Positions 8,284-17,598 of a stretch of DNA of 64,000 nt are shown here, piece after piece. Source of the DNA: Thiomicrorhabdus arctica DSM 13458. Its GTDB lineage: Bacteria; Pseudomonadota; Gammaproteobacteria; Thiomicrospirales; Thiomicrospiraceae. The number at the start of each line of letters is the position of its first letter. The stretch's first letter is position 1. Under the pieces are notes generated by a model. That model saw only the letters and a list, made by a program, of their open reading frames with translations, was not told the origin of the DNA and made no database searches. The translations under genes were made by a program, and so were the position numbers. The stretch spans positions 496,001-560,000 of the forward strand of contig NZ_KB905899.1 in NCBI RefSeq assembly GCF_000381085.1, read 5' to 3'.

Positions 8284-8715
8284 TTAAGGGGGACTCATAA
8301 TATCACAGATGTTTTGTTTGGCTAAAATGGCAGAGGTTTGTTCCATGAGTGGCATACTGGGTCGCACACCACGCATAGGCTGATTACAACGTTCTATCTC
8401 ATTAAGCGTTTCTGATTGCTGTAAAAACTGAGTAAATCGAATGGCTTCTTGCTGTGCTAAGTCCCGCTTTTTCTGTTGACAAAAACGAGTGATTTTAACA
8501 TGTGCTTGAATCATTGCTTGCTCAGCCTGGTTAAATTTTTCTGGATCAATAGCGGATAAACAATTCTGCATTTGATTCATTTTTAGCATGATATTTTGCA
8601 TTTTCGTAGTGTCCACAGGCGGCATATTGACTGCTTGAGTGGTTGGACTTACGAGTAACAAAATGAGTATGCTCAAGTTAAAAGCCGAACTCAAGTAGAA
8701 GTGATAATGTTTCAT
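8284..8715 (-). CDS. Exported protein of unknown function
   Basis: A 143-aa protein with a signal peptide (hydrophobic core SILILLLVSPTT, likely cleavage after TQA near residue 29). The mature region is largely helical by composition (many Gln, Ala and Met) and has four cysteines (NC, FCQ, RCN, IC) that could form two disulfides. I do not recognise a family. It stands alone between the DUF4395 gene and the START-domain gene, on the same strand as both. Confidence 0.65.
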   Translation of the reverse strand: MKHYHFYLSSAFNLSILILLLVSPTTQAVNMPPVDTTKMQNIMLKMNQMQNCLSAIDPEKFNQAEQAMIQAHVKITRFCQQKKRDLAQQEAIRFTQFLQQSETLNEIERCNQPMRGVRPSMPLMEQTSAILAKQNICDIMSPP

Positions 8716-8823
8716 ATTAGACCTTTATATTTGTATTTTTATCTAACGTGCTGATTGCTTGATTAGGTTTAATGCCTATTGAATACCTCTGATTTTACAA
8801 CTTCAGCAGAGAGCAACGTGCTT

Positions 8824-9486
8824 TTAATTTGATTCGAGTTTTTTTCTTAGATTTCTAAGAGTATAAAATGGCATGTCGATTACCATTGAGTTGGCCAGCC
8901 AGCTCGGAATCTCTCCACCAGGTTCTGCTGCGAGCATAAATTCAACTTGAGTACGACTTGGCGTTATTGGCGTTATTATCCAATACCCCGTTAGTTTTTG
9001 GACACGAATTAAATTTTCTTGCAGAGGGTATTCATCGGGACGGCCTTCCAGCGTGATGGTCACTGTGCCATTTTCGCTAATGGTTTTTGTGCCCATTACC
9101 ACTGAGTCGCGATTAGTCACTGGCCAAGGTGTTTTGGTGACGGTATATTTTAGAAGCTGGTTCGGTTCAGGTGTCTTCAAACGTTTCGCTGTAACCGTAT
9201 TGTAATACCAGTCAGGCAGTTGTTCGGTGTCTTGAATCAGGCTGACAACTTCGTTGATTGGCGCTTCGATTTGAACATTACCCTTGAATTTTTTAAAGTT
9301 AGAGTCTTGGGCGCTTGCTATCCAAATCTGAATGCCTTTATCATCGAGCTGTCGATCCCATTCAGTTGCAGTATTTGCTTGTAATATTTTTAACGCATTC
9401 GCGGCAACGGCAGGTAAGCTCGATAGACCTAATAGACTGAAAATAGCAATTACGGTAATCGAGGGGGTGAGAATGGCTTTTATCAT
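8824..9486 (-). CDS. Exported START-domain protein
   Basis: A 220-aa protein with an N-terminal signal peptide (LTPSITVIAIFSLLGLSSLPAVAA). The rest resembles a bacterial START/SRPBCC lipid-binding domain: KGNVQIEAPINEVVSLIQD, a D-W-Y-Y-N segment, TKTPWPVTNRDSVV, the ITLEGRPDEYP loop, GYWIITPI and a C-terminal helix. Such domains make a hydrophobic pocket for lipids. The bacterial ligands are mostly unknown. The gene lies alone, 123 bases downstream of dcd on the same strand. Confidence 0.82.
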   Translation of the reverse strand: MIKAILTPSITVIAIFSLLGLSSLPAVAANALKILQANTATEWDRQLDDKGIQIWIASAQDSNFKKFKGNVQIEAPINEVVSLIQDTEQLPDWYYNTVTAKRLKTPEPNQLLKYTVTKTPWPVTNRDSVVMGTKTISENGTVTITLEGRPDEYPLQENLIRVQKLTGYWIITPITPSRTQVEFMLAAEPGGEIPSWLANSMVIDMPFYTLRNLRKKLESN

Positions 9487-9529
9487 GACGAGACTCTATT
9501 TCCGATTCATTACGCATTCACTAAAATGC

Positions 9530-9560
9530 AAAAACACCCCCTGGCTAAGGTGAGGTTTTT
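9530..9560 (-). terminator. Probable terminator after dcd
   Basis: On the minus strand CACC pairs with GGTG across a 10-base loop and is followed by TTTTTGCATTTT. A-rich bases before the stem extend the pairing with the T run. The stem is short, so this is only a probable site. It lies about 50 bases after the dcd stop codon. Confidence 0.5.
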
Positions 9561-9609
9561 GCGCCATTAAAACGGAAGTTTTGTTGTATAAAGTTCAAAA
9601 GGGCAAAGG

Positions 9610-10227
9610 CTATTTTAGCAAATCGAGTTGGTCTTCCTGGTGTGATATGTCTTCATTAATTCGGCTTGAGGTCGGGCCACTTTGGTTTTTATACTTTGCA
9701 TCAGCGCGTGTGTTATAAGGCTTTTCTGCTGGGCTTGAAAGTGTTTCAAAGTTAATGGCGCAAATATCCATTCCAGGGCGTAAAGCCAGCGGTAGTTTTC
9801 CGCTATTAAAAACCTCTAATACAATTTGACCATGCCAACCAGGATCGATTCGGTGAGCAGTCACATGCACCATGAGGCCTAAACGTGCCAGACTAGAGCG
9901 ACCATCTAGCCAGCCGACTAAGTCATCGGGAATTGTGACAGACTCCAGTGTGGCTGCCAGAGCGAGCTCACCTGGATGCAAAAAAAATGACTGGTCATCA
10001 GCGATGAGAATTTCATTCCCCATAACGGTGTCCATAATTTTTTGAACTTCGTCTTTAGGACCGCTTAAATCAATATAGGGTGCGGTATGGTCATTAAATA
10101 CGCGAAAGCGGTTGTCGAGTCTTAAATCGACACTAATGCCTTTGATTTTTTCTGGACCAGGCTGTGGTTCGATGGCAATTTTTCCAACTTTTAGATGTTG
10201 AACAATATCTCTATCACTTAGCTTCAT
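9610..10227 (-). CDS. dcd: dCTP deaminase
   Basis: The enzyme deaminates dCTP to dUTP, feeding thymidylate synthesis. The protein has 205 aa. The active-site motif GRSSLARLG begins at residue 109, followed by [11 protein letters not shown] and the catalytic glutamate at position 138 in [18 protein letters not shown], the same number as in the E. coli enzyme. The C-terminal tail ([18 protein letters not shown]) is somewhat longer than usual. It overlaps the DUF3108 gene by the ATGA tetranucleotide, so the two are probably translationally coupled. Confidence 0.97.
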   Translation of the reverse strand: MKLSDRDIVQHLKVGKIAIEPQPGPEKIKGISVDLRLDNRFRVFNDHTAPYIDLSGPKDEVQKIMDTVMGNEILIADDQSFFLHPGELALAATLESVTIPDDLVGWLDGRSSLARLGLMVHVTAHRIDPGWHGQIVLEVFNSGKLPLALRPGMDICAINFETLSSPAEKPYNTRADAKYKNQSGPTSSRINEDISHQEDQLDLLK

Positions 10228-11027
10228 AGTATTTTTTGTAGTTCCGCAAGGTTAAGCGTAATCGCTCGGTCATCTTCTTTATGTGTTACGCGTATTTTAC
10301 CTGGAAAATAGTGGTAGTTTGGTAATAACCACAACTCTATTTTAGAATTTTGACTGTCGAAGGTGTAACGCAGTGCATCAATCCACTCTTCAGAAAATTC
10401 AAAGATCAAGGATTCGACCTCATCACTTGATGTCAATGTTAATTTATCCTGAAAGTTGTTGTCTTGAATATAGAGGTCCGTTAATGGTCGGTTATTTAAC
10501 TTGTTGTATTGAATGGCATAAACAATCGACATTAAGTCATAAATATTCGCCTGTATGGGCCAGGCCTTTTGTTTTTCTTTATGCCAGATTTGTCCATGGG
10601 TTTCATCCAGTGTTAAGGTGGTCTGCTTTTGGATTTTTTCACCATCTTTTTCAGAGATGCCTACCTTGTGATAACTTAGCCATTTGAACTCGTTATCTGT
10701 CTGGGTTAGTTTGATTGTTTCAACGGAGGAATCTTTAAAGAATAGCGCCGCTAATCCGCTGGGTTTTGCTATGCTTATTAAAGTACAATCGCTATTTTGA
10801 CAGTTGAAACTTTGTTTTGCTTCACCTAGATCGATGCCATAGGCATTGACATCATACACCGCTGAAAAATTAGGTAGGGTAGCGGCTGAACTGTTGAGAG
10901 AGAAAAACATGATAAACGTCGCTGAGAGTAATCTAAAAAAAATGTTTGAGCGTGTTAGCCACTTTATACCTAAAGATCTACTTGGGCACTTTGAACGATT
11001 GAGCGGACTGGATCGTAGATTAAACAT
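10224..11027 (-). CDS. DUF3108 exported protein
   Basis: DUF3108 proteins are conserved in proteobacteria, are exported, and have no established function. The start at 11027 (MFNLRSS) is preferred to the longer frame from 11054, because it is preceded at good distance by GGAAGG. The product is then 267 aa, with a hydrophobic segment (about residues 31-46, [13 protein letters not shown]) and a likely cleavage near SSAA. The mature part begins [14 protein letters not shown], the hallmark of DUF3108. It is followed by dcd with a 4-base overlap and preceded by purN, an order resembling that in Pseudomonas. Confidence 0.85.
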   Translation of the reverse strand: MFNLRSSPLNRSKCPSRSLGIKWLTRSNIFFRLLSATFIMFFSLNSSAATLPNFSAVYDVNAYGIDLGEAKQSFNCQNSDCTLISIAKPSGLAALFFKDSSVETIKLTQTDNEFKWLSYHKVGISEKDGEKIQKQTTLTLDETHGQIWHKEKQKAWPIQANIYDLMSIVYAIQYNKLNNRPLTDLYIQDNNFQDKLTLTSSDEVESLIFEFSEEWIDALRYTFDSQNSKIELWLLPNYHYFPGKIRVTHKEDDRAITLNLAELQKIL

Positions 11028-11081
11028 TCTTATTCCTTCCGTGAGCTGAAACATACAAAGGATTCAATTATATTAAATAGC

Positions 11082-11747
11082 CTAGATGATTGTCTTACTT
11101 AATACTTGAGGTTGTATTAATCTTTTCTGATCTAACCAGGCCTGATTATCTTTAAAAGAGAGGCGACCTAATGCAAACCATTCAATGACAATTGGATAAG
11201 CGATGTGCTCTTGCTGGTGAACCTTTTCTCTTAAGCTGGTTTCGGTTTCATTTGGATCAATCTTGACGACGGCTTGCAATATAACGGGACCATTATCAAG
11301 TTCGGGCGTGACAAAGTGAATGCTCAAGCCGTGTTCTTTGTCGCTGGAATCTAAGGCGCGTTGGTGTGTGTGTAGTCCCGTATATTTTGGCAGTAATGAG
11401 GGGTGGATATTAATCATTTTACCCAAAAAATGTTGCGTAAATCCTTTTGTTAAAATGCGCATAAAACCTGCTAGAACAATGAAATCAATCTTAGCTTCTT
11501 CTAGTGCCTGTTGTAGCTTTGCATCAAATGATTCGCGGTCATTATAGTGGGTATGTTCAATCACCATGGTTGGGATATTTGCCTTTTGAGCCCTAACTAA
11601 ACCATAAGCATCGGCTTTGTTAGAAATTACCAGAGCAATTTCATATAAATCCGAGTGCAATTTTTGATGGTCAATAATGGCTTGAAGATTGGATCCGCTG
11701 CCAGAAATGAGAATAGCGATACGGGAAATAGAGTGAGAATTTTGCAT
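11082..11747 (-). CDS. purN: Phosphoribosylglycinamide formyltransferase
   Basis: PurN transfers a formyl group from 10-formyl-THF to GAR, the third step of purine synthesis. At 221 aa it is typical in length. Visible motifs are RIAILISGSGSNLQAIID (phosphate binding), VLAGFMRILT and the catalytic INIHPSLLPKYTGLHTHQRAL, which holds the Asn and His of the active site, with a late conserved aspartate in ELDNGPVI. It lies downstream of purM on the same strand, separated by 138 bases that contain a strong hairpin. A CAGGCCTG element at 11137-11144 encodes Gln-Ala-Trp near the C-terminus. Confidence 0.97.
   Translation of the reverse strand: MQNSHSISRIAILISGSGSNLQAIIDHQKLHSDLYEIALVISNKADAYGLVRAQKANIPTMVIEHTHYNDRESFDAKLQQALEEAKIDFIVLAGFMRILTKGFTQHFLGKMINIHPSLLPKYTGLHTHQRALDSSDKEHGLSIHFVTPELDNGPVILQAVVKIDPNETETSLREKVHQQEHIAYPIVIEWFALGRLSFKDNQAWLDQKRLIQPQVLSKTII
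11137..11144. repeat. CAGGCCTG element 4
   Basis: Core octamer in the context AACCAGGCCTGATT, inside purN and read as Gln-Ala-Trp on the gene strand. Confidence 0.9.
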
Positions 11748-11835
11748 AGGAATTATCTTAAGGGCTTATTGCAATGAAAATAAAAGGGGAGATGAAGCAA
11801 GACATACAAAAGGCGATTGATTTGTAGGTGTCGTA

Positions 11836-11869
11836 TTACTCCTTGAAACCTCAGGGTTTAAGGGAGTAA
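11836..11869. repeat. Strong hairpin between purM and purN
   Basis: TTACTCCTT pairs with AAGGGAGTAA (one G-T pair), then after one mismatch AAACC pairs with GGTTT around the loop TCAG. It lies 17 bases after the purM stop codon. No T run follows, so it is more likely an RNA processing, stability or attenuation element than a simple terminator. Confidence 0.75.
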
Positions 11870-11885
11870 CACAATATGGTTTAAA

Positions 11886-12935
11886 CTAGTTTTTAACCAG
11901 TTTAACCGAAGGCTCAGATTGCTCTGAAGCTTCAATTTTACCAATCACAGAAACCGTTTCACCAGCCGCTGTTAATAGATCAATAGCGTGTTTTTGATTT
12001 TTTTCATCGATGACAATAACAAGACCTATGCCGCAGTTCAGAGTTCGGTGCATCTCTTCAAATTCAACGTTACCATTGGCTTGAATCCAGTCGAATACCG
12101 CAGGGCGTTTCCAACTATTGGTATCAATGTTTGCCATAGTGTTTTTTGGCATAACACGCGGTAGGTTCTCTAAGAGACCACCACCCGTAATATGAGATAC
12201 GGCATGAATTTCGACAGATTTCATTAACTCTAATAAAGACTTAACATAAATGCGAGTAGGGGCCATTAACGCATCAATTAATGGTTGACCATCCATGTCC
12301 ATATTGAGATCGGCACCACTGACTTCAATAATTTTACGAATCAATGAGTAGCCATTTGAGTGTGGACCACTAGAGGCCAAACCAAGCATGACATCCCCGG
12401 CCTTCACCTTAGTGCCATCAATTAAATCTGCTTTTTCCACGATACCAACGCAGAAACCGGCTAGATCATAGTCACCCTTAGGATACATACCTGGCATTTC
12501 AGCGGTTTCGCCACCGATTAACGCACAACCTGCTTGTAAACAACCTTCGCCAATGCCTTTAACGACATCAACGGCTACATCAAGCTCTAGCTTGCCTGTT
12601 GCGTAGTAATCTAAGAAGAATAAAGGCTCAGCACCTTGGACAATCAAGTCGTTAACACACATAGCGACGAGATCAATTCCGACCTTGTCATGTTTACCAC
12701 TGTCAATTGCCAGACGTAGTTTGGTTCCTACGCCGTCTGTTCCTGAGACTAAAATTGGATTTTTGTATTTCGTCATATCCAATTCAAACAAGGCACCAAA
12801 GCCACCTAAAGAAGAAGGGACTTCAGGGCGGGTGGTTGCTTTTGCAATAGGTTTAATGGCTTCAACTAAAGCATTTCCTGCGTCAATATCCACACCTGCG
12901 TCTTTGTAACTAATTGATTGTTTATTTGTTGTCAT
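11886..12935 (-). CDS. purM: Phosphoribosylformylglycinamidine cyclo-ligase
   Basis: PurM closes the imidazole ring of AIR using ATP, the fifth step of purine synthesis. The 349-aa protein is full length. It shows [16 protein letters not shown] at the N-terminus, [47 protein letters not shown] and [13 protein letters not shown], all standard PurM motifs. It is divergent from the DUF2066 gene across 141 bases. This purN-purM/DUF2066-hda layout is seen in other gammaproteobacteria and supports the identities on both sides. Confidence 0.97.
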   Translation of the reverse strand: MTTNKQSISYKDAGVDIDAGNALVEAIKPIAKATTRPEVPSSLGGFGALFELDMTKYKNPILVSGTDGVGTKLRLAIDSGKHDKVGIDLVAMCVNDLIVQGAEPLFFLDYYATGKLELDVAVDVVKGIGEGCLQAGCALIGGETAEMPGMYPKGDYDLAGFCVGIVEKADLIDGTKVKAGDVMLGLASSGPHSNGYSLIRKIIEVSGADLNMDMDGQPLIDALMAPTRIYVKSLLELMKSVEIHAVSHITGGGLLENLPRVMPKNTMANIDTNSWKRPAVFDWIQANGNVEFEEMHRTLNCGIGLVIVIDEKNQKHAIDLLTAAGETVSVIGKIEASEQSEPSVKLVKN

Positions 12936-13076
12936 AGTCTCTTTCTAACTTATTGTTTAAACATTTTGGTTTAAAGTCGTGCAAAACCTTGAAAAAGGCT
13001 GACATTACAGGCAAAAGTCTGTACCGACGTAATTAAAAAACATTATGATATTGTAACGAAATTTAAAGGAGCAGAT

Positions 13077-14246
13077 ATGAGAAGTTTTCGCCTATTCACA
13101 CTATTGTTGTTGATGAGTGTGATACAAACGGGTCAAGCGGCTGAAAACTTAGGTGAAAAGACCTCTAGAATTCAGAGCAACGATGCCGATTTTTTTAAGG
13201 TTGTTTTACCTTATGACGATACTGTAGATCGCTCCAGTGCGGCTAAAAACCAACAAGTATTAGAACAAGCCATCACTTTAGGTATGGAAACATTATTAGT
13301 TAAAATGACCGGTCAAACGAGTTTTCTAGAGAGTGCCGTCGCTCGAGGCTATCTTAAGAGTCCCAAATCTTGGTTAGATCGGTACGATATTAAGCCTAGA
13401 ATAGACGAAGGTGTTCAAATTGGTCAAGATATTGTATTGCAGTTTTCAGCGTCACGTTTGAATGCAGCATTTAAAAACCATAGAGTGCCCATTTGGCCTT
13501 TAGAACAACGCCCTAGGACATTAGTGATGGGGAATTTTCTTCAGAAAGGAGAATTATTAAAACTCACACAAGATAAAATGCGTTATCGTGTGGATATTGA
13601 GTTCCGTGACTACCCTGAAAAAATGTCTCTACCGATTGATTTGCCAGTATCAGATCAACTTTGGGTTTTTCCTGTGAGCCCTGAACAGTCTAATTCGACG
13701 ATATCGGAAGTTTTATTAACGACCAATAATGATTATCTTTTGAGTTTTAAGTTGCAAGTGTTGAGCGATTCCACGTATGAGTTATCATGGTATTTGTTTG
13801 CGCCGTCGGCTGTCGTTTTCGCGAAAGGAGAAGGGCGAGGAAATAATCAGCAACAATTGCTACAAACGATGTTTGAGCAGGTTATGCAGCACTATGCGTT
13901 ATTTGCCCAGCAAAACTCTAGTGAGGCAAAGAAAATTACTTTAAACGTTTCTAATATTGTTAAAGCAGATCAGATTCAAATTATCGAGGCACAGCTAAAA
14001 GCCAATCACCCGATGATTAAATCGGCTAGATTATTGTCTTTACAGTCGGGGCTGGCACAGTATGAAATACAGTATCAAGATGATTTTCAAAAGGTCAGTG
14101 ACTGGATTCGTCAGTGGAAATTGACGGACTTTGTGAGTCAGTCAAAGAATTTACATCAAGTGGATGTTAAGTTAAGTCCTCATATTTATGAGTCGTTAGG
14201 TTTGGATAATCCAAGCGCAGATAAAAACCTTCAAGGGGTTCAATAG
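13077..14246 (+). CDS. DUF2066 exported protein
   Basis: A 389-aa protein with a signal peptide (LFTLLLLMSVIQTGQAAE). The mature part begins with DFFKVVLPYDDTVDRSS, followed by AITLGMETLLVKMTGQT and later VPIWPLEQRPRTLV, patterns typical of DUF2066. No function has been established for the family. It overlaps the hda start by one base, so the two genes are probably cotranscribed, an arrangement that recurs in Pseudomonas and relatives. Confidence 0.88.
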   Translation: MRSFRLFTLLLLMSVIQTGQAAENLGEKTSRIQSNDADFFKVVLPYDDTVDRSSAAKNQQVLEQAITLGMETLLVKMTGQTSFLESAVARGYLKSPKSWLDRYDIKPRIDEGVQIGQDIVLQFSASRLNAAFKNHRVPIWPLEQRPRTLVMGNFLQKGELLKLTQDKMRYRVDIEFRDYPEKMSLPIDLPVSDQLWVFPVSPEQSNSTISEVLLTTNNDYLLSFKLQVLSDSTYELSWYLFAPSAVVFAKGEGRGNNQQQLLQTMFEQVMQHYALFAQQNSSEAKKITLNVSNIVKADQIQIIEAQLKANHPMIKSARLLSLQSGLAQYEIQYQDDFQKVSDWIRQWKLTDFVSQSKNLHQVDVKLSPHIYESLGLDNPSADKNLQGVQ

Positions 14247-14953
14247 TGTTTGTACAAATGCCGTTAAAAATCGGTTTACGAGATGATGCCTGCTTTGAGA
14301 CATTTGTAACTGAACAAGAGTCTCAAGCTGTCGCTTTAAATGGATTACAGAGCGCGTTACAACAAACCAATGGCAATGCATTTTATTTATATGGTGAGAG
14401 TGGTGCAGGTAAAACGCATCTATTGCAAGCGTCCTGTCGGTATGTAACTGAAAGAGGGCAGGCCAGTGTTTATTTACCATTTGGTGACCATTCGTTGCCT
14501 TTAATTCCAGATATTTTAATTGGTTTAGAGCAGACACCTTTAGTTTGTTTGGATGATATGGCTGAAATTGTTGGCGACTCTAAGTGGGAACTTGCTTTGG
14601 CTAATTTGATTACCAAGTCAAGCGTTCAAGGACATACCGTAATACTTGCAGGACAAATCAGTATCAATGATTGGTCTATTAAAACCAATGAGTTGGCAAA
14701 AGCATTAATGATGGTATTGCCAATTGAACTGCATGCTGTGATCGAAAAAGAAGAGGTTATCATTGCGCTACAGCGCCATAGTAAACGTTTAGGTTTCGAG
14801 TTGCCGAATGACGTAGGTAATTATTTAGTGAAACAGTTTTCAGCAGACCTTCAAGAATTACTCGCAGTCTTACAGTTATTAGAACAAGCTACGTTAGTCG
14901 AAAAGAGGCGGTTGACCTTACCGTTTGTTAAACAAGTCTTGCAGAGAGCTTAG
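14246..14953 (+). CDS. hda: DnaA regulatory inactivator Hda
   Basis: Hda is a DnaA-like AAA+ protein that, with the DNA clamp, stimulates ATP hydrolysis by DnaA to prevent re-initiation. The protein has up to 235 aa. The Walker A motif is GESGAGKTHLL near residue 50 and Walker B is LVCLDDM. The N-terminus MPLKIGLRDDA fits the clamp-binding motif region of Hda. Two starts are possible: GTG at 14246, overlapping the previous stop codon by one base, or ATG at 14258, which gives the more typical N-terminus. The lack of a DNA-binding domain excludes DnaA itself. Confidence 0.93.
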   Translation: MFVQMPLKIGLRDDACFETFVTEQESQAVALNGLQSALQQTNGNAFYLYGESGAGKTHLLQASCRYVTERGQASVYLPFGDHSLPLIPDILIGLEQTPLVCLDDMAEIVGDSKWELALANLITKSSVQGHTVILAGQISINDWSIKTNELAKALMMVLPIELHAVIEKEEVIIALQRHSKRLGFELPNDVGNYLVKQFSADLQELLAVLQLLEQATLVEKRRLTLPFVKQVLQRA

Positions 14954-15002
14954 AATACAAATTTACATAATTTTTCAAAATTTAGAAAATAGGAACCATT
15001 TT

Positions 15003-15521
15003 ATGAATATATCAGCTTTAAAAATACCTTTTGCCATCGCTTTATTAACGGTTTTCAGTTGGAGTCCCGCGACCTATGCTGAGCCACCTAAAGAAGATAT
15101 TAAGTTTATCGATTTAGATGGTAAAGAATCTATGTTGTCGGATTATAAAGGCAAGTGGGTCATCGTTAATTTATGGGCAACTTGGTGTCCGCCTTGTTTG
15201 GTCGAAATTCCAGACTTAGTGATGTTTCATCAAGCACATAAGGACAAAGATGCCATTGTGATTGGTGTCAATTACGAAACGGTTGACGTCAAAAAAGTAA
15301 AAGCCTTCGCCGACTCCCAAATGATTAATTATCCAATCGTCCGATTTGAAAGCAAAGCAGATGGTAGAACAACCCCTTTTGGACCCTTGCAAGGTTTACC
15401 TACGAGTTATATGGTGGCACCAGATGGTACCGTGGTTGCGGCAAGAACAGGAATGGTTGATCAAGCGATGTTAGAAAACTTTATGAAAACCTACAGTGAG
15501 ATGAAGGCGGCTAAAAAATAA
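15003..15521 (+). CDS. Periplasmic TlpA-type thioredoxin
   Basis: The ATG at 15003 follows an AGGAA site and gives 172 aa with a clean signal peptide (IPFAIALLTVFSWSPATYA). This start is preferred over a longer frame from 14925 that overlaps hda. The thioredoxin fold has NLWATWCPPCLVEIP (Cys62 and Cys65) and a cis-Pro loop GLPTSYMVAPDG. TlpA-like proteins reduce periplasmic disulfides. It is the first of two thioredoxin-fold genes followed by a TolC-like channel and a short adaptor, all on the plus strand, so a shared role in maturing or exporting a substrate is possible. Confidence 0.88.
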   Translation: MNISALKIPFAIALLTVFSWSPATYAEPPKEDIKFIDLDGKESMLSDYKGKWVIVNLWATWCPPCLVEIPDLVMFHQAHKDKDAIVIGVNYETVDVKKVKAFADSQMINYPIVRFESKADGRTTPFGPLQGLPTSYMVAPDGTVVAARTGMVDQAMLENFMKTYSEMKAAKK

Positions 15522-15587
15522 CCAGTCGGAAGGTGGTCTTGCGATCGCATTGGCATGTTCAGCTTATTGGGTTTAAGGAAAATTAAA

Positions 15588-16142
15588 ATGAGAATAACAA
15601 ACGTTAAACGATTTTTAAGGGTGATTTTAGTATCGTCTTTTTTACCTGTTTTAATGGGCTTAAGCTCTCCGGCCTGGTCGGCTAAGGACGTGTTTTTTGA
15701 TGAATCGTTCGGTAATTACCAAGAAGAACTCGAGGTCGCGAAAGAGACCGGCAAAAAAGGCATCTTTATGTTCTTTCACATGGAAGAGTGCCCATTTTGT
15801 CACCGTATGCGTAGCACAATTATGACTGAACCCGATGTGATTTCGCTTTATAAAAATAATTTTTTGACCTTTATGTTTGATATAGAGGGCAGTCAAACAG
15901 TTGTTGATTTTGACGGCACAGAAAGTACCAGTAAGGCATTAGCAAAGAATAAGTATCGCGTCCGAGCGACGCCGGTGATGATGATTTTTGATACGAATGG
16001 TAAGCCATTGGTGAAATACACTGGGCCAACGCGCACTAAAGAAGAGTTTAAATGGCTAGCAGAATATGTCCTTGATGGCAGTTACCAGACACAATCCTTT
16101 ACCGCTTATAAACGAGCTCGTAAATTAGCCGCTAGAGAGTAA
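15588..16142 (+). CDS. Periplasmic thioredoxin-fold protein with CPFC motif (SoxW-like)
   Basis: The start at 15588 is preferred because AAGGAA lies seven bases upstream. The product is 184 aa with a signal peptide (VILVSSFLPVLMGLSSPAWSA). The fold has FMFFHMEECPFCHRM (Cys68 and Cys71), which resembles the thioredoxin_2/SoxW group more than classical thioredoxin, followed by RATPVMMIFDTNGKPLVKYTG. Proteins of this type often keep sulfur-oxidation or cytochrome proteins reduced. The exact partner is unknown. It lies 66 bases after the TlpA-like gene and 10 bases before the TolC-like gene. Confidence 0.8.
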   Translation: MRITNVKRFLRVILVSSFLPVLMGLSSPAWSAKDVFFDESFGNYQEELEVAKETGKKGIFMFFHMEECPFCHRMRSTIMTEPDVISLYKNNFLTFMFDIEGSQTVVDFDGTESTSKALAKNKYRVRATPVMMIFDTNGKPLVKYTGPTRTKEEFKWLAEYVLDGSYQTQSFTAYKRARKLAARE

Positions 16143-16152
16143 TTACATTATT

Positions 16153-17598
16153 ATGAAAGTAATGGGCATTAAAAAATCATCTAATCTCAAAAAGGGTATA
16201 TTGACCACCTTATTTGGTTTAATTGTTGTCTTAGAGGTGCAGAGCACACCAGTATTCGCTCAAGCGATGGACATAAATGAAAAAAAGTCAGTGGCAGCGG
16301 ATTCAGCCATTAAGGGGGACGACAATGATTTGCCGAATCCTTTAACGTTAGAATATTTGTTGAGCGAATATCCTTTGCATACGCCTCAAATACAATTGCA
16401 AAATGCACGACTGCAGCAAGCGAAAGGTGACACTCTTGCGAGCCAGATCACAGCAAATTGGCAAGCGAATATCGAGGGACGATTAGGCTGGAGGGAGTTT
16501 GCTCAAGACACGCAAGATCACCATCAATTAGCGTTACATCTAGGTAAGGTTTTATACGATTTTAACCAAAGTGACTTATCCATTAAATCTGCGCAACAAA
16601 ATGTAGTCGCTGAACAGCTGCTCATCAAGTCGGTATTAAACCAACAAAAATTAGCGGTCATGCAAGCCTTTTTTAATGTTCTACTGTCTGATTTTCAGTT
16701 TCGCGTCGACGATGAAGCTATGGCTGTGGAGTATGTAAATTTTGATAAGATCAAAGATCTTCATGCCATCGGCCAACGTTCAGATGTCGACCTATTGGCA
16801 GCTGACCTAAGCTATCAGAAAATACTCGTCGATCGAACGCGCTCTGAATCACGGCAATTACAGACCCGTGTTCAGTTAGCCAATATTTTACATCAGCCAA
16901 ATGCCAGGCCTGGTGAATTTACGTTCCCCAATCTTAAGAGCTTCTCAAAACGTTCCCTTAAGGATGTGGATTTGCAAGAATTACAGGAACAAGTGTTACG
17001 TGAGAGTCCTAAATTACATGCTGTATCACAACGTTTAGAGAGTCAGAGATTGGCTTTAGAAAGTGCACTTGCTGTGGGCAGCCCAACGTTAAGGGCAGAT
17101 GCTTGGGCTGGAAAACTTTCCAGTTATCCTAATGTTCGAGAAGGCACTTGGCGCGCAGAACTTTCTGTGAATATTCCTTTATATGATGGTGGCACAGAAG
17201 AGGCTGCAGTCGCAACAGCCAAAGCGAATTTTTCTGTAACAGAAGCTGAATATCAACAATCGTCTCAATCCTTACGGAAAGAAGTGACGGAGCTGTATTT
17301 TCAAATTAAACTGCTACAAGCGGAAAAGAAACAACACCAAGCTTTTGGTGATTATGCAGATCTCTATTTAGATTACAGTCGTGCCTTATATGAACATGAG
17401 TCGGCGACTGATTTAGGTGATTCCATGGTGCGTTTATCACAAGCGAATTATGACCTAGTGGCATGGCAATTCAAACAGGCCTTATTGTGGTCGCAAATAG
17501 ATTATTTAATGGGTAAAAAAGTGTGTCTGGATAACGGACAAAAATCGGATGATAGTCCATTCAAACTAAGCTTAAATAAACAGGAAATGCACTCGTGA
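16153..17598 (+). CDS. TolC-family outer membrane channel protein
   Basis: A 481-aa protein with a signal peptide (GILTTLFGLIVVLEVQSTPVFAQA). It has the alternating helical and strand pattern of an outer-membrane efflux protein, including the NPLTLEYLLSEYP start, a repeat-like second half and a SVNIPLYDGGTEEAAVATA segment that matches the family pattern. It ends with four bases overlapping the adaptor gene (GTGA), so the two are coupled. No inner-membrane pump or ATPase gene is adjacent. A second TolC-like gene exists at 50731. A CAGGCCTG element lies at 16905-16912. Confidence 0.88.
   Translation: MKVMGIKKSSNLKKGILTTLFGLIVVLEVQSTPVFAQAMDINEKKSVAADSAIKGDDNDLPNPLTLEYLLSEYPLHTPQIQLQNARLQQAKGDTLASQITANWQANIEGRLGWREFAQDTQDHHQLALHLGKVLYDFNQSDLSIKSAQQNVVAEQLLIKSVLNQQKLAVMQAFFNVLLSDFQFRVDDEAMAVEYVNFDKIKDLHAIGQRSDVDLLAADLSYQKILVDRTRSESRQLQTRVQLANILHQPNARPGEFTFPNLKSFSKRSLKDVDLQELQEQVLRESPKLHAVSQRLESQRLALESALAVGSPTLRADAWAGKLSSYPNVREGTWRAELSVNIPLYDGGTEEAAVATAKANFSVTEAEYQQSSQSLRKEVTELYFQIKLLQAEKKQHQAFGDYADLYLDYSRALYEHESATDLGDSMVRLSQANYDLVAWQFKQALLWSQIDYLMGKKVCLDNGQKSDDSPFKLSLNKQEMHS
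16904..16913. repeat. CAGGCCTG element 5
   Basis: CCAGGCCTGG inside the TolC-like gene. It is read as Ala-Arg-Pro-Gly, a different frame from the Gln-Ala-Trp seen in most coding copies. Confidence 0.9.

Noticed and set aside
1265-15548. HIP1-like octamer GCGATCGC (1265, 1378, 15541)
   Set aside because: Only three copies, two of them in one gene. This is slightly more than expected but far weaker than the CAGGCCTG signal.
10561-17490. Near copies of the palindrome such as CAGGCCTT at 10561 and 17477
   Set aside because: They lack the last base of the core and are compatible with chance, so they were not counted.
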